Part shown: one piece after another, positions 50,655 to 60,408 of the stretch
How the letters are laid out: every line of letters starts with the position of its first letter
Numbering within the stretch: position 1 is the stretch's first letter
Assembly (NCBI RefSeq): GCF_001612845.1
Contig: NZ_BDBF01000011.1
Location: 62,001 to 126,000, forward strand
Origin: Nocardia elegans NBRC 108235
Lineage (GTDB): Bacteria > Actinomycetota > Actinomycetes > Mycobacteriales > Mycobacteriaceae
Length of the DNA: 64,000 bases
Reading direction: 5' to 3'
Notes under the pieces: model-generated
What the model was told of the DNA's origin: nothing
What the model saw: the letters and a program-made list of their open reading frames with translations, nothing else
The model's database searches: none
Program-made: the position numbers and the translations under genes

Positions 50655-51058
50655 GCGAACAAGACACCACGCTTCAGAACCCGACCGCGCGCGCGACCGC
50701 GAAGCACGTTCGCGTCACTCCGATGAAGGCTCGCCGCGTCGTGGACCTGGTCCGCGGCAAGCGGGTCGAGGACGCGCTGAACATCCTGCGCTTCGCACCG
50801 CAGGCCGCCAGCGAACCCGTCGCCAAGGTCGTGGCCAGCGCCGCGGCGAACGCCGAGAACAACTTCGGCCTGAACCCCGACACCCTGGTCATCTCGACGG
50901 CGTATGTCGACGAGGGCGCGACCATGAAGCGTTTCCAGCCGCGCGCCCAGGGCCGCGCGTTCCGGATCCGCAAGCGCACCAGCCACATCACGATCGAGGT
51001 CGAGAGCGTCGCCAGCGCCGCCCCGGCTCGTAGCCGCCGGAAGGGAGGGGCTAAGTAA
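50651..51058 (+). CDS. rplV: 50S ribosomal protein L22
   Basis: A 135-residue L22 with [25 protein letters not shown] at the start, the beta-hairpin region around [17 protein letters not shown] and SHITIEVES near the end. The hairpin lines the exit tunnel where macrolide-resistance changes can occur; nothing unusual is seen. The C-terminal Ala/Arg/Lys tail is typical of actinobacteria. rpsC begins at the base after its stop. Confidence 0.97.
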   Translation: MSEQDTTLQNPTARATAKHVRVTPMKARRVVDLVRGKRVEDALNILRFAPQAASEPVAKVVASAAANAENNFGLNPDTLVISTAYVDEGATMKRFQPRAQGRAFRIRKRTSHITIEVESVASAAPARSRRKGGAK

Positions 51059-51856
<798 letters not shown>

Positions 51857-51859
51857 CCA

Positions 51860-52276
51860 ATGTTGATGCCCCGCAAGGTCAAGCACCGCAAGCAGCATCA
51901 CCCCCGTCGTACCGGTATGGCCAAGGGCGGCACCTCGGTGGCGTTCGGTGACTTCGGCATCCAGGCTCTGGAGCCGGCGTACGTCACCAACCGGCAGATC
52001 GAGTCGGCGCGTATCGCGATGACCCGCCACATCCGTCGTGGCGGCAAGATCTGGATCAACATCTACCCGGACCGCCCGCTGACCAAGAAGCCGGCCGAAA
52101 CCCGCATGGGTTCCGGTAAGGGTTCGCCGGAGTGGTGGGTCGCGAACGTCAAGCCGGGTCGCGTGATGTTCGAGATGTCTTACCCGAACGAGGAGACCGC
52201 TCGTGAGGCGCTGCGCCGCGCGATGCACAAGCTCCCGATGAAGTGCAGGATCGTGACCAGGGAGGAGCAGTTCTGA
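51860..52276 (+). CDS. rplP: 50S ribosomal protein L16
   Basis: A 138-residue L16 with [19 protein letters not shown] at the start, [25 protein letters not shown] and the [21 protein letters not shown] segment. It binds near the A site of the 50S subunit. AGGAGGG precedes the ATG. Its stop overlaps the rpmC start. Confidence 0.98.
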   Translation: MLMPRKVKHRKQHHPRRTGMAKGGTSVAFGDFGIQALEPAYVTNRQIESARIAMTRHIRRGGKIWINIYPDRPLTKKPAETRMGSGKGSPEWWVANVKPGRVMFEMSYPNEETAREALRRAMHKLPMKCRIVTREEQF

Positions 52277-52515
52277 TGGCTACCGGAACTCCGGCCGCAG
52301 ACCTGCGCGAGCTCAACGAGGACGAGCTCGTCGCCCGCCTGCGTGAATCGAAGGAAGAGCTGTTCAACCTGCGCTTCCAGATGGCGACCGGCCAGTTGCA
52401 GAACAACCGGCGCCTGCGTGTGGTTCGTCACGAGATCGCGCGCATCTACACGGTCATGCGTGAGCGCGAGCTCGGCCTGGCCTCCGGTCCTGAAGGCAAG
52501 GGAGACGCGGCATGA
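52276..52515 (+). CDS. rpmC: 50S ribosomal protein L29
   Basis: A 79-residue L29: a helical hairpin [41 protein letters not shown] and [13 protein letters not shown]. The ATG at 52276 shares its A with the rplP stop codon and has GGAGGAG upstream. Its stop overlaps the rpsQ start. Confidence 0.97.
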   Translation: MATGTPAADLRELNEDELVARLRESKEELFNLRFQMATGQLQNNRRLRVVRHEIARIYTVMRERELGLASGPEGKGDAA

Positions 52516-52808
52516 GTGACGCCAAGGGCCCGGCCAAGACGCCGGCCAAGCAGGAGGAGCGTGGCTCGCGCAAGGTGCGCATCGGCTACGTCGTCTCCGA
52601 CAAGATGAACAAGACCATCGTGGTCGAGCTGGAAGATCGTGTGAAGCACCCGCTTTACGGCAAGATCATCCGCACCACCTCGAAGGTGAAGGCGCACGAC
52701 GAGAACGAGATCGCCGGTGTCGGCGACCGCGTGCAGCTGATGGAGACCCGTCCGCTGTCGGCCACCAAGCGGTGGCGGCTGGTGGAGGTCCTGGAGAAGG
52801 CGAAGTAA
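52512..52808 (+). CDS. rpsQ: 30S ribosomal protein S17
   Basis: A 98-residue S17 with an N-terminal Lys/Ala-rich extension before [32 protein letters not shown], the OB-fold core, and [21 protein letters not shown] at the end. It is the last gene of this block; the spc-operon genes that would follow in many bacteria (rplN onward) are not next. A strong terminator lies 35 bp downstream. Confidence 0.97.
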   Translation: MSDAKGPAKTPAKQEERGSRKVRIGYVVSDKMNKTIVVELEDRVKHPLYGKIIRTTSKVKAHDENEIAGVGDRVQLMETRPLSATKRWRLVEVLEKAK

Positions 52809-52842
52809 GACTCTTCTCCGCCTCGGCTGTGTAGTCGAATCG

Positions 52843-52878
52843 CGAAGGCCCGCTTCCCGGTTGGGAAGCGGGCCTTCG
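52843..52878 (+). terminator. Strong intrinsic terminator after rpsQ
   Basis: A perfect 16-bp stem (52843-52858 with 52863-52878) with a GGTT loop is followed by TGTGTTT. It should end the S10 operon here and uncouple it from the following genes. Confidence 0.92.
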
Positions 52879-52959
52879 TGTGTTTCGGAGCCCTCGAGCG
52901 CCCTGCCTTCGGGTTCGCCAGGACCGGCACACACACCGGCAGGTGAATGCGCACGTTCG

Positions 52960-52965
52960 TAAGAT
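52960..52965 (+). promoter_or_regulatory. Leaderless promoter -10 of the YdcF-like gene
   Basis: TAAGAT lies six bases before the ATG at 52972, and there is no Shine-Dalgarno sequence. The mRNA is probably leaderless. Confidence 0.5.
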
Positions 52966-52971
52966 CGGTGC

Positions 52972-53634
52972 ATGCGTTGGATTCCCGACTCCATCCGGGC
53001 CGATGTACGCACCCTGTGGGAGTACAACCTCATGGGTCATGATGTGCAGCCGGTGGATGTCGGGATCGGGCTGGGGAGCCATGACATCGGGGTGGCGACG
53101 TATGCGGCCGAGCTGTTTCGGCGGGGGATCTTTTCGACGATCGTGTTCAGCGGCGCGAACGCGCCCACGACGGTCGCCGAGTTCCCGGCGGGGGAAGCGG
53201 TCCACTACCGCGATCACGCTGTCGCGCTGGGGATCCCGGACGACGTCGTGCTGGTCGAGCCACGGGCCACGAATACCGCTGAGAACATCGACTTTTCGCG
53301 TGCGTTGCTGCGCGAGAGCGGCCGTGTCGTGACATCCGTTCTGCTGATCTGCCGGCCGTATCAACAGCGGCGCAGTTATGCGACCTGCCGGAAGCGGTGG
53401 CCGGAGGTCGAGGTGGTGTGTGGTTCGCTGCCCGAATCGCTCGACGATTATGTGGAGCGGATCGGTGACGTGGAGCGGGTGGTCACGATGCTGGTGGGGG
53501 ATACGCAACGCGTGTGGCGATACGCGGCCGAGGGCTGGGCGATCGAGCAGGACGTTCCGGAGAAGGTTCGCGCCGCATACGACCGGCTGGTGGCAGCCGG
53601 GTTCACCGGGCATCTGCTGCCACCGCGCGGGTAG
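52972..53634 (+). CDS. YdcF-family (DUF218) protein
   Basis: A 220-residue cytoplasmic protein of the DUF218/YdcF superfamily, whose members bind nucleotides such as SAM or process envelope precursors. The pattern is VDVGIGLGSHDIGVATYAAELFRRGIFSTIVFSGAN, ATNTAENIDFSRALL and VLLICRPYQQRRSYATCRK, with the usual EPRATNT turn. There is no transmembrane anchor, unlike SanA/ElyC-type members. It lies in the gap between rpsQ and the rest of the ribosomal protein genes and is likely expressed from its own leaderless promoter. Confidence 0.82.
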   Translation: MRWIPDSIRADVRTLWEYNLMGHDVQPVDVGIGLGSHDIGVATYAAELFRRGIFSTIVFSGANAPTTVAEFPAGEAVHYRDHAVALGIPDDVVLVEPRATNTAENIDFSRALLRESGRVVTSVLLICRPYQQRRSYATCRKRWPEVEVVCGSLPESLDDYVERIGDVERVVTMLVGDTQRVWRYAAEGWAIEQDVPEKVRAAYDRLVAAGFTGHLLPPRG

Positions 53635-53815
53635 CGGCGATACCGATATCGAATACCTCGAATGGGTCGAGAAACAGTGGTGTCGAGTGCGCGGCATTTC
53701 CACCCCCGGTGAACGACCGCTCTGCATCGCGTACCGCGAATCGGTAGATTCGGGTCGTCGGGAGGAGCGGAATCGTGGGTGGGGCGCCGGCCGTCGACGA
53801 GCCGGGGGTGCGGTG

Positions 53816-55114
53816 ATGCGGGTTCTGATCGCAGGCGCCGGAATCGCCGGACTGACCGCGGCGGCATGCTTGCATCGGGTGGGGATCGAGGCCGTCGTGC
53901 TGGACGCGGTGGGTGAGCTTCGCCCGCTCGGCGTCGGAATCAATCTGCTCCCGCATGCGGTGCGGGAGCTGCACGAACTGGAACTCGGTGCGGCACTGGA
54001 CGATTGCGCGATCGCCACCTCCACCGCGGTGCATCTCGACCGGTTCGGAAATCACATCTGGAGTGAGCCGCGCGGTCTCGCCGCGGGGCACCCGTGGCCC
54101 CAATACTCGGTGCACCGCGGCGAATTGCAGGGCCTGCTCCTGGATCTGGTGCGCCGTCGACTCGGGTCCGATGCCGTGCGCGAAGGAATGGTGCTGCAAT
54201 CGTTCGCCGAGGATACCGACGGCGTGCGTTGCCGCTTCCTCGACCGAGCCGCCGGCACCGTCGTCGAAGAGACCGCGGACGTGCTGATCGGCGCCGACGG
54301 CCTGCATTCCACGGTCCGCGCGCAGTTGCATCCGGAGGAGGGGCGGCCGTTGTGGAACGGCATTCGAATGTGGCGCGGAGTCAGCGAGATTCGTCCGTTC
54401 CTGGACGGGCGGACGATGGTGCTCGCGGGTTCCAATCGCGCCGCGAAATTCGTGATGTACCCGATCTCGGGTGGTGCGCACCGGCGTGGGCGTGCGCTGG
54501 TGAACTGGGTCGCCGAGGTGCGCGTCCACGATGCCGGGGTACAGAACCCCGACTGGAATCGCGCCGGGCGGTTGGCGGATGTGCTGCCGCACTACGAAGG
54601 TTGGCACCTGGCCGGTGTCGATGTTCCGGCACTGCTGCGCGCCAGTGCCGAAGTGCTCGAATATCCGATGGTCGACCGGAACCCGTTGCCGCGCTGGGGT
54701 TCCGGACGCGTGACGCTGATGGGTGACGCCGCGCATCCGATGTATCCGGTCGGTTCCAACGGCGGGTCGCAAGCGATTCTCGACGCCCGCGCCGTGGCTT
54801 GCGAGCTGGCCGCGGCCGCCGACCCGATCGCCGGACTCGCGCGATACGAACAGGTCCGGCGGGAGGCGGTGAACACCATCGTGCTGGCGAACCGGGACAT
54901 GCCGATGGACCGCGTCCTGCACGCCGTGGCGCAGCGGGCGCCGAACGGCTTCGATCGGATCGAGGATGTTCTCACCGCCGCCGAACTCGCCGCCCTGGCC
55001 GATGCGTACCGCCACACCAGTGGCTCTGCCCCCGCCGTCCCGGACGTCGCCGCGCGTTACGCCGCCGGCGCCTCGGCGGACGACTGCCGTCCGTACGACC
55101 CCGAGAGTGCGTGA
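53816..55114 (+). CDS. FAD-dependent monooxygenase (PhzS / salicylate-hydroxylase-like)
   Basis: A 432-residue flavoprotein monooxygenase of the group A (PHBH-like) class. Motifs are RVLIAGAGIAGLTAAACLHR (FAD ADP moiety), VLIGADGLHSTVR (the DG motif) and VTLMGDAAHPMYPVGSNGGSQAILDAR (the GD motif); the last resembles PhzS-like flavin oxidoreductases. These enzymes use NAD(P)H and oxygen to hydroxylate aromatic substrates; the substrate here is unknown. The ATG at 53816 follows GGGGG; the longer open frame upstream overlaps the YdcF gene. Its 3' end overlaps the convergent acyltransferase gene by 58 bp. Confidence 0.85.
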   Translation: MRVLIAGAGIAGLTAAACLHRVGIEAVVLDAVGELRPLGVGINLLPHAVRELHELELGAALDDCAIATSTAVHLDRFGNHIWSEPRGLAAGHPWPQYSVHRGELQGLLLDLVRRRLGSDAVREGMVLQSFAEDTDGVRCRFLDRAAGTVVEETADVLIGADGLHSTVRAQLHPEEGRPLWNGIRMWRGVSEIRPFLDGRTMVLAGSNRAAKFVMYPISGGAHRRGRALVNWVAEVRVHDAGVQNPDWNRAGRLADVLPHYEGWHLAGVDVPALLRASAEVLEYPMVDRNPLPRWGSGRVTLMGDAAHPMYPVGSNGGSQAILDARAVACELAAAADPIAGLARYEQVRREAVNTIVLANRDMPMDRVLHAVAQRAPNGFDRIEDVLTAAELAALADAYRHTSGSAPAVPDVAARYAAGASADDCRPYDPESA

Positions 55115-56361
55115 CCGGTGTCGAGGGCGGTCACACGCTGCGGCGATGCCGGGCCGATGGACCGCAATCGGCGAACGAGCGGGATTGGGCCTTCGATCCG
55201 TGCCCGGCCGGTGAGGTAGATACTGCCGGGTGCATGGCGCACCACGCCGACGAACGCGAGGGTGACCGCCAGGACCGCGACGAACAACAGCACCGTCGCG
55301 CCCGCGGCGCCGACCGCGTCGTGCAGCCGGGGATAGAGGGGGATCAGCAGTTCCAGCACGATCGGATGCATCAGGAAGACCGCGAAGGAGCGATCGGCGC
55401 CGTAGCGGGATATACGGCCGACGATGCGGTACTTCGGGCGCAGCCAGGACCACCAGGTGCTCACGGTGTAGAGACCGACGATCAGCGCGAGGAAATAGAC
55501 GGCCATGTAGGGGTTGAAGACATTGTCGGCCTGCCACGGTGTGGTGCCGCCCGCGACCGCGCGCTGATAAAACCACTCGGCGCCCGCCGCCCCGAGGAGG
55601 GTGGCGGTGATCAGCAGCGGGCCGAAGCGGCGCACGGCACGGTCGACGGTGCCGATATGCCATGCGGCGACCGCGCCGAACAGAATGTAGAACTGGTACG
55701 GCAGTACCGTCACGTAGAGGTGGTTCCACAGTTGCGCCGGCATTCCGGTGAGTGTCGGCGGATGCGTCAGCGCCCACAGCATGCCCAGTTGCACGAGCGC
55801 GCTCGTCCCCAGCACCCACCTGTGGTGGCCGGCCGTCCAGCGCACGAATCGGAGCAACAGCGGGAACAGCAGGTAGATCTGCATCGACACCAGCAGGAAG
55901 TACAACTGATACCAGGCTTCACCGGTCGCCAGTTCGACCGCCAACCGGCGTATCGCGCCCGCCACGGACTCCTGATGAATGCCGGCGACCACCGAATAGC
56001 CCCAGTAGAACACCGACCAGATGATGTAGGGGATGCCGACCAGCGCGAAGCGCCGGCGCCAGAAGTGCGGCGCGTCGAAGGACCGGTCGGCGTACTGGTA
56101 GATCAGCACGAATCCGGTCAGCGTGAAGAAGGCCTCGCGGGGAAAGTGCAGCAGCACCATGGCCCCGTTCGCCGACACATTGTTCGGGTCACTGGATCTG
56201 TCGATCACGTGGACGGCGATCACACAGGCGAAGGTCAGGATCCGGAACAGGTTGACCTGATGCAGGTAGGGCCGCGACGGCTGAGGCTGCGCGGCCGCTC
56301 CCGATTCGGTCGTGACGGTGGTGGGCTTACCGCGGACCGATGTCACAGTCGCCGTACTCAT
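55057..56361 (-). CDS. Acyltransferase-3 family membrane protein (OafA-like)
   Basis: A 434-residue protein with about ten transmembrane segments that starts with a short soluble tail and then PYLHQVNLFRILTFACVIAVHV, the acyltransferase-3 opening with a catalytic His candidate. AFFTLTGFVLIYQYADR and RSFAVFLMHPIVLELLIPLYPR are further family stretches. Such proteins O-acylate sugars or lipids at the envelope, or act in antibiotic tailoring. The start at 56361 is the first ATG with a sensible N-terminus; an upstream ATG would add about 38 residues. Its 3' end overlaps the monooxygenase gene by 58 bp. Confidence 0.85.
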   Translation of the reverse strand: MSTATVTSVRGKPTTVTTESGAAAQPQPSRPYLHQVNLFRILTFACVIAVHVIDRSSDPNNVSANGAMVLLHFPREAFFTLTGFVLIYQYADRSFDAPHFWRRRFALVGIPYIIWSVFYWGYSVVAGIHQESVAGAIRRLAVELATGEAWYQLYFLLVSMQIYLLFPLLLRFVRWTAGHHRWVLGTSALVQLGMLWALTHPPTLTGMPAQLWNHLYVTVLPYQFYILFGAVAAWHIGTVDRAVRRFGPLLITATLLGAAGAEWFYQRAVAGGTTPWQADNVFNPYMAVYFLALIVGLYTVSTWWSWLRPKYRIVGRISRYGADRSFAVFLMHPIVLELLIPLYPRLHDAVGAAGATVLLFVAVLAVTLAFVGVVRHAPGSIYLTGRARIEGPIPLVRRLRSIGPASPQRVTALDTGHALSGSYGRQSSAEAPAA

Positions 56362-56557
56362 CGTGCCGTGATCCGTGGGCAGGAGCACCGTCCGTCGCGC
56401 AGCAAGGTCGCCGACGAATGCGCTCGCGGAAAGGTCTCGATCATCTGCTTCCTCGAGTCGGTCGTCGCACTCCATGATTACGACCGAGCCTGTGAGGTTC
56501 CTTATCAGCCCCTTCGAGGCGCCTGAACCGCCTGGTGGCGGCGGTGCGAATCGGCGT

Positions 56558-58381
56558 TCAGCCGCCGACTGCCACCGGCATGGTGATGCGGCGCGCCGCC
56601 TCCAGAATTCCCAGGATCCGGGAGCCCGGCAGGCCGATGGCGGCACCGATCGCGGCGGGGGTCCACGATTCGTCGGTGAGGGTCAGGATTTCGGCGAGCT
56701 GGTCGACCGACAGCTTGGACAGGCCGCGACGGCGGATCTCGTGCGCGACCGACCGGATGGCGACCTCGCCGGTCTCTTCCTCCGCGGCATCGATAGCGGC
56801 GGAATCGACGGCGATGGATTCGACATCGGCGAATTCGGCCTCGTCCACCTCGGCCACCTCCGCGACGCCGGGAAGGTCGGTGGATTCGTCCGGTGTTGTC
56901 GTGGGGTCGACGTCGGCCGCGGCCGGTCGCGGTGCTTCGGCGACCGGCTCACCCAGCACCAACTGCACGGCATCGTCCACGGCCCGCCGCGTGCGCGTCT
57001 TGTGCGGCTCGTCGGAGACGATCCGCAGCCCGGCGCCGTGCGATCCCGATCGCTCATCGGATCGCGCGGGCGCCTCGGCCTCCTCGAATTCCGTTGGTGC
57101 CGTGGTCTTTGCCGGTGCCGCGCCGGAAGAGTCGTCGATCGCTGTTGCCTCGGCGACGACCTCATATGCCGCGGCAGGTTCGACGGGGGCCACGGCCTGC
57201 GTGGTCGACGGTGTCTTCGCTGGGGGCACGGCGGCGGCAGCGGCCACGGTCGCAGTCGGCGGCCGGCCGTTCTCCACCGCGTCCGCGAGCCGCAGCGCGG
57301 CATCCCATCCCGCCACCGAAACCGGTTGCGGTGCAGTGGTCGACGGAAGCTGGGGATAGCTGGGGAATTCCACGGACCCCGCGTTGTCGGGCAGCGGACG
57401 TGCCTCCGCCCACTCCGGAAGATCGTCCGGGCGGTAGCTCGGGCGATAGCCGGTGGGCGGGAGATCGGAGTCGATGTCCTCCATCGGGATGTCGTCGATG
57501 AGCTGCGCGTAGCGCGCGGAAACCCAGGCGTGCAACCAGATCACGACGCCGACCATGACCGGGGCGACGGCGGCCTCGGCTGCGCGTGCCGGTTCGCCCG
57601 CGACCAGATGTGGGCCGGCGTTGAGCGCGATGGTGACGCCGAGCAGTGCGGTTTCCAGGAATACGACCTTGCCGCGGTCGATGTCGCGACCCCATCGGGC
57701 AGCGGTCGTGGCGACGACCATGATCGTGATGATCGGGATCGAGATCATCGCCTCGAAGCCGTAACTGAGCCAATACAGCGGATCCGACATGTCGCCGCTG
57801 GGGACGAGGTTGTGCTGGACGTTCACTCCCGCCCAGACCATGCCGAGCACGACGACGCCGATCAGCGCCCGCGAGGACCATTCGGCGCGGCGGAACAGTT
57901 GTGCCAGGCGCGCATCGGGATTCGACACCCGCATGCGGGCCGCCCGGGCGCGCCGGTGCCAGCGGGCGTCCGCGTCGTCGGCCCGGCGCAGTGCCAGGGC
58001 GACGCGGCGATCACGCCTCTCTGCCGACAGCTGCGCCGTCACCGCGCGTTTGCGTTGCCGGCGGCGCTGTGTGCGAATCCATTCGGCGAGATCGCGTTCG
58101 GCGGCGATCTCCCGATCGGACAGTTCGGCGAACAGCGCCGGGTCCGCTTGCAGGGGCAGCTTGCCCCGCGCGGTCGCCACCCGCCGCGCCAACGCGTTCA
58201 GCTCCGCCTGCGGGGAGTGCTCAGGGGTGCCCCGGCGCCGGGCCGCGCCCTTCGATGGTTCCTCCACGGAGATCTCCCCGAAGCGTGCGTCTGCGCCGGT
58301 CCGTTCCGTGTCGCGGAGCGGAAGGTGCGCGGAATCCGCCGGAGGGACGGCGGTCGTGGTGGTCGACTGCTCGTCGAGCAT
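56558..58381 (-). CDS. Membrane protein with DUF2637-like helices and C-terminal helix-turn-helix; function unknown
   Basis: A 607-residue protein not recognised with certainty. Layout: a charged N-terminus with Arg-rich helices (about 60-165); four transmembrane segments (about 172-190, 202-228, 238-262, 270-292) whose pattern resembles the DUF2637 proteins of actinobacterial plasmids and integrative elements; a long Ala/Pro/Glu-rich region (about 300-540); and a C-terminal winged-helix-like domain (GLSKLSVDQLAEILTL, then WTPAAIGAAIGLPGSRILGILEAARR). A membrane-anchored DNA-binding protein is one reading. Nothing else in the neighbourhood suggests a mobile element, and the base composition is normal for the window. 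GGGAAAGG precedes the ATG. Confidence 0.55.
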   Translation of the reverse strand: MLDEQSTTTTAVPPADSAHLPLRDTERTGADARFGEISVEEPSKGAARRRGTPEHSPQAELNALARRVATARGKLPLQADPALFAELSDREIAAERDLAEWIRTQRRRQRKRAVTAQLSAERRDRRVALALRRADDADARWHRRARAARMRVSNPDARLAQLFRRAEWSSRALIGVVVLGMVWAGVNVQHNLVPSGDMSDPLYWLSYGFEAMISIPIITIMVVATTAARWGRDIDRGKVVFLETALLGVTIALNAGPHLVAGEPARAAEAAVAPVMVGVVIWLHAWVSARYAQLIDDIPMEDIDSDLPPTGYRPSYRPDDLPEWAEARPLPDNAGSVEFPSYPQLPSTTAPQPVSVAGWDAALRLADAVENGRPPTATVAAAAAVPPAKTPSTTQAVAPVEPAAAYEVVAEATAIDDSSGAAPAKTTAPTEFEEAEAPARSDERSGSHGAGLRIVSDEPHKTRTRRAVDDAVQLVLGEPVAEAPRPAAADVDPTTTPDESTDLPGVAEVAEVDEAEFADVESIAVDSAAIDAAEEETGEVAIRSVAHEIRRRGLSKLSVDQLAEILTLTDESWTPAAIGAAIGLPGSRILGILEAARRITMPVAVGG

Positions 58382-58493
58382 GGCGTGCCTTTCCCGGCAG
58401 CGGCCGCGCTACCGAGGTCGATTACCCGAGTACTCGAACATATGTGTGATCGAGATGAGAGAGTAATCGCCGACCATCGGCGCGGTCAACGCT
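58382..58493. promoter_or_regulatory. AT-richer promoter region upstream of the 607-residue membrane protein gene
   Basis: This stretch carries a 10-bp palindrome CGAGTACTCG (58427-58436) and a wider inverted repeat CGATTAC (58419-58425) / GTAATCG (58463-58469). It lies directly before the start of the membrane/HTH protein gene, so an operator, possibly autoregulatory, is plausible. Confidence 0.35.
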
Positions 58494-58518
58494 TTCACCG
58501 AACATCAGTTCGGGTGAA
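58494..58518 (-). terminator. Hairpin downstream of the CPBP protease gene
   Basis: TTCACCGAAC (58494-58503) pairs with GTTCGGGTGAA (58508-58518) with one bulged base and a 4-nt loop. It lies 58 bp after the stop of the CPBP gene on the minus strand. Confidence 0.5.
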
Positions 58519-58575
58519 TATGCAAATGGGCTGTTCGGCTCGGCGATTGGCGAATTCGGCTGGGACAGCGGAATT

Positions 58576-59334
58576 TCAGTGCACCGCGGTGTGCCAGACA
58601 ATGGCCGCCGCGAGTGCGCCCGCGCCGTTGAGGGACCAGTGCAGTGCGATCGGCGCCAGCAGACTTCCGCTGCGCCGGCGCAACCAGGTGAAGATCACAC
58701 CGGCGGCCGCGGTCGCCAGGACGGCCGAGGCGATTCCGGCGATCTGGCCGCCGACACCGCCGCCGAACAGTGTGCTCAACCCGCGATTCCCGCTGGTCAA
58801 GCCGAGCGACGAGGCGATATGCCAGCAGCCGAAAAGCAATGAGCCGACGATGAATACGCCGCGCGCGCCGGCCGCCCGATCCAGTGTCCCGTGCAGTACG
58901 CCGCGGAAGGCGAGTTCCTCCGGAATCACCGTTTGCAGCGGAATCACGATCATCGAGGCGATCAATGCCCCGGACAAGGTCGCATATCGATTCGCGAGAA
59001 AGAACGGCCGCGTAATCGGCAGTAGTGCGCCGATCACCACGGCTCCCACGACAATCGCGACCGCGCCGAGCGCATAGAGCGTTCCGCGGCGCCACTGCCG
59101 CGGTGAAAGTCCCAATTCCGCCCAGCCGAGCCCGCGTTGTCGCATCAACAGCACGAGAATCACCGCGGCCGCGGGAACGGTCGCGATATTCGCCCATTGC
59201 GAGGTGAAATGCGCGATGAGATTCGTCCCGGCGAGCACCGCCACCACGACGGCGACGTCGAGGTAGGCGTGTAACCGGCGCCCCGGGCCGATCGGGGCCG
59301 AGGACTGCGCAACCCCGTTATCGTTTCGAGACAT
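58576..59334 (-). CDS. CPBP-family intramembrane metalloprotease
   Basis: A 252-residue membrane protein of the CAAX protease and bacteriocin-processing (Abi/CPBP) family. The motif EELAFRG holds Glu139, Glu140 and Arg144, FGCWH gives His172, and LHWSLN supplies a further His near residue 240; these are the predicted zinc-site residues, all present. About seven hydrophobic segments are seen. The family includes prenyl-protein-type proteases and immunity proteins; the substrate is unknown. The ATG at 59334 is chosen because a TAGACT -10 box lies seven bases before it. Confidence 0.87.
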   Translation of the reverse strand: MSRNDNGVAQSSAPIGPGRRLHAYLDVAVVVAVLAGTNLIAHFTSQWANIATVPAAAVILVLLMRQRGLGWAELGLSPRQWRRGTLYALGAVAIVVGAVVIGALLPITRPFFLANRYATLSGALIASMIVIPLQTVIPEELAFRGVLHGTLDRAAGARGVFIVGSLLFGCWHIASSLGLTSGNRGLSTLFGGGVGGQIAGIASAVLATAAAGVIFTWLRRRSGSLLAPIALHWSLNGAGALAAAIVWHTAVH

Positions 59335-59341
59335 CGTCGCC

Positions 59342-59347
59342 AGTCTA
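59342..59347 (-). promoter_or_regulatory. Leaderless promoter -10 of the CPBP gene
   Basis: On the minus strand TAGACT lies seven bases before the ATG at 59334, with no Shine-Dalgarno sequence. The transcript start should coincide with the start codon. Confidence 0.45.
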
Positions 59348-59431
59348 CGTTCATCCGGGCGGGTGTGCCGTGTTCGGCGGGTCACGATCTCCGCGCCGCC
59401 GGTTGCGGCTCGCGGGCGGAACGAATCGCCG

Positions 59432-60373
59432 CTATCCGGTCCCTCCGCCGCACCAGCCCGCGTAATCCGTCCACGCCTGCAGCGTCCGCGTGGTGTCGAA
59501 TACCCGCTCGGCCCCGCTGATCGGGTCGGTGAAGGCGAGCCGTGCGGCCAGCAGTTGCAGCGGCCGGGTGAAATCGTCCACGGGGCGATCGGTGAGGTCG
59601 GGATAGAAGTCGTCCCCGAGGATCGGGATTCCGAGCCCGTTCATGTGCAGCCGCAGCTGATGGGTGCGGCCGGTGTGCGGGCTCAGCCGGTAGCGGCCGA
59701 GGCCGTCGCGGTGCTCGATCAGCTCGACCAGCGTTTCCGCGTTGGGCTCGCCCTCGACCTCGAAGGCGCGAAGCACGGTGCGCTCCTTGACGATCCGGCT
59801 GCGCACCGTGCGGGGGAGGGTGAGTTGGGGATCGTAGGGTGCGATCGCCTCGTACTGTTTGTGTACCCGGCGCTTGTGAAACAGGGTCTGATACGCCCCG
59901 CGCCGCGCCGGATCGACGACGAACAGGATCAGTCCGGCCGTGGTCCGGTCCAGCCGGTGCGCGGGCACCAGATCCGGAAGGTCCAGATCGCGCCGCAACC
60001 GGACGAGTGCGGTCTCGAGGATGTGCTGACCGCGTGGAATCGTGGACAGGAAGTGCGGTTTGTCGACGACGAGCAGGTGGTCGTCGCGATGCACCACGGT
60101 GACGTCGAACGGCACCGGTGTCTCGTCGGGAAGATCGCGGTGGAACCACACCGCGCCCCCGGGCACATAGGGTGCGTCCGGCCCGATCGGTCCGTCGAGA
60201 TCGACGATGTCGCCATCGGCGAGCATTTCGTCGATGCGCGCGGCGGGGACCCGGGGGAGCCGATGGACCAGATGGTCGCGGACGGTCGCCCAGGTTCCGT
60301 CTTCGGGTAACCGCAGCCGCGCCGGATCTAGTCCGTGGCGCTTGGGCAGCGGCGGCTGTTGCCGGCGTCGCAC
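59432..60373 (-). CDS. RluA-family pseudouridine synthase
   Basis: A 313-residue RNA pseudouridine synthase of the RluA family. The catalytic Asp142 is in HRLDRTTAG (residues 139-147), preceded by LLVVDKPHFLSTIPRG and followed by HKQYEAIAPYD and HTGRTHQLRLHMNGLGIPILGD, all family hallmarks. An N-terminal S4-like segment is present (VRDHLVHRLPRVPAARIDEML). The target position, in rRNA or tRNA, cannot be read from sequence. The gene ends about 97 bp before the CPBP gene start on the same strand. Confidence 0.92.
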   Translation of the reverse strand: MRRRQQPPLPKRHGLDPARLRLPEDGTWATVRDHLVHRLPRVPAARIDEMLADGDIVDLDGPIGPDAPYVPGGAVWFHRDLPDETPVPFDVTVVHRDDHLLVVDKPHFLSTIPRGQHILETALVRLRRDLDLPDLVPAHRLDRTTAGLILFVVDPARRGAYQTLFHKRRVHKQYEAIAPYDPQLTLPRTVRSRIVKERTVLRAFEVEGEPNAETLVELIEHRDGLGRYRLSPHTGRTHQLRLHMNGLGIPILGDDFYPDLTDRPVDDFTRPLQLLAARLAFTDPISGAERVFDTTRTLQAWTDYAGWCGGGTG

Positions 60374-60408
60374 ATATCGACCCTAACGACAGCCGCGCAA
60401 GGCCCGGA

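Noticed and set aside
56558-58381. An integrative element around the DUF2637-like gene
   Set aside because: No integrase, relaxase, replication gene, direct repeat or tRNA junction is visible within several kilobases.
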